Origin: Citrobacter sp. RHB25-C09
GTDB lineage: Bacteria; Pseudomonadota; Gammaproteobacteria; Enterobacterales; Enterobacteriaceae
Assembly: GCF_013836145.1 (NCBI RefSeq)
Contig: NZ_CP057483.1
Coordinates: 930,001-994,000 of the forward strand
Direction: 5' to 3'
Length of the DNA stretch: 64,000 bases
Shown: positions 63,564-64,000 of the stretch, one piece after another
How the letters are laid out: each line of letters opens with the position of its first letter
Position numbering within the stretch: the first letter of the stretch is position 1
Made by a program: the position numbers and the translations under genes
The notes under the pieces: model-generated
Told to the model about the DNA's origin: nothing
Databases searched by the model: none
The model's input: the letters and a program-made list of their open reading frames with translations, nothing else

Positions 63564-63953
63564 ATGTTGGGATTAAAACAGGTTCATCATATTGCGATTA
63601 TCGCGACTGACTACGCGGTGAGTAAGGCGTTCTATTGCGATATTCTGGGATTCACACTCCAGAGTGAGGTCTACCGGGAAGAGCGTGATTCCTGGAAGGG
63701 CGATCTGGCGTTGAACGGGCAATATGTGGTTGAGCTGTTTTCGTTCCCGTTCCCACCCGAGCGTCCAAGCCGCCCGGAAGCGTGCGGCTTGCGTCATCTG
63801 GCCTTCAGCGTTGATGATGTAGAAAAAGCGATTGCACACCTCGAGGCGAATCAGGTCAAATGCGAAGCGATTCGCATTGATCCGTATACCAATAAGCGCT
63901 TTACCTTTTTCAACGATCCGGATGGTCTGCCGTTAGAACTCTATGAGCAGTAA
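63564..63953 (+). CDS. yaeR: YaeR, glyoxalase/VOC superfamily protein
   Basis: This 129-residue protein has a vicinal-oxygen-chelate fold (two beta-alpha-beta-beta-beta units). The likely metal ligands are present: His in QVHHIAIIA, Glu in YVVELFSF, His in GLRHLAFSV, and Glu in PLELYEQ at the C terminus. This pattern fits a glyoxalase-like lyase or dioxygenase. The substrate is unknown. It follows ldcC by 64 bases with an AAGGAGA ribosome binding site. In E. coli tilS comes next; here the window ends first. Confidence 0.93.
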   Translation: MLGLKQVHHIAIIATDYAVSKAFYCDILGFTLQSEVYREERDSWKGDLALNGQYVVELFSFPFPPERPSRPEACGLRHLAFSVDDVEKAIAHLEANQVKCEAIRIDPYTNKRFTFFNDPDGLPLELYEQ

Positions 63954-63965
63954 GACTTGTTATTA

Positions 63966-63995
63966 CGGCGATAGCCCGGTAACGTGCCGGGCAAC
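63966..63995. repeat. Hairpin/REP-like palindrome after yaeR
   Basis: GCCCGG and CCGGGC flank TAACGTG just after the yaeR stop. It may be a REP unit or part of a terminator; the window ends too soon to tell. Confidence 0.45.
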
Positions 63996-64000
63996 GTCAC

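Noticed and set aside
1..64000. tRNA, rRNA, prophage, IS elements or attachment sites
   Set aside because: No cloverleaf, rRNA, transposase, integrase or flanking direct repeats were recognised. The fimbrial operon is the only accessory block.

Overview
The window is a stretch of chromosome from an enteric gammaproteobacterium of the Escherichia/Salmonella/Citrobacter group. Most proteins are near-identical in length and sequence, as recalled, to the E. coli K-12 products of the 3-4.5 minute region. Gene order also follows that map: yadE, panD-panC-panB, folK-pcnB-gluQ-dksA-sfsA-thpR, hrpB, mrcB, fhuACDB, hemL, clcA, erpA, yadS-btuF-mtnN, dgt, degP, cdaR, yaeH, dapD, glnD, map, rpsB-tsf, pyrH, frr, dxr, uppS-cdsA-rseP-bamA-skp-lpxD-fabZ-lpxA-lpxB-rnhB-dnaE-accA, ldcC, yaeR. 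Small differences from E. coli (no yadD, a relocated and divergent fimbrial cluster, different BamA loops) make a Citrobacter-like species my best guess. The species is an inference.

Region 1 (1-7819) is the accessory part. After the 3' end of yadE comes a leftward seven-gene chaperone-usher fimbrial operon: major pilin, PapD-type chaperone, outer-membrane usher, three minor pilins and a two-domain tip adhesin. It sits between yadE and panD, whereas E. coli K-12 carries its yadN-yadC cluster between panB and folK. The usher reading frame is broken by one extra base in a run of four G (coding strand), so as written the pilus could not be assembled. An A+T-rich leader with a perfect 10-bp inverted repeat precedes the operon.

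Region 2 (7820-15000) holds pantothenate synthesis (panD, panC, panB), folate synthesis (folK) and RNA-related genes: pcnB, which begins with an AUU codon, gluQ and the RNA polymerase factor dksA. sfsA and thpR follow. Region 3 (15000-32000) carries hrpB, the peptidoglycan synthase mrcB, the ferrichrome uptake operon fhuACDB with a Fur-box-like sequence, hemL, the chloride/proton antiporter clcA, the Fe-S carrier erpA, and yadS, btuF and mtnN. Region 4 (32100-41500) carries dgt, the envelope protease degP with a sigma-E-type promoter, the diacid regulator cdaR, dapD, the nitrogen sensor glnD and map.

Region 5 (41600-61300) is the translation and envelope-biogenesis block. It has rpsB with its structured leader, tsf, pyrH and frr, then isoprenoid (dxr, uppS), phospholipid (cdsA, accA, fabZ) and lipid A (lpxD, lpxA, lpxB) genes. 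These are interleaved with outer-membrane protein assembly (bamA, skp), the sigma-E pathway protease rseP, rnhB and the replicative polymerase dnaE, mostly with very tight spacing. Region 6 (61300-64000) holds ldcC and yaeR. REP/BIME-type repeats lie in at least seven intergenic gaps. I saw no tRNA, rRNA, CRISPR array, insertion sequence or prophage. The only candidate unusual system is the fimbrial operon; everything else is conserved core genome.
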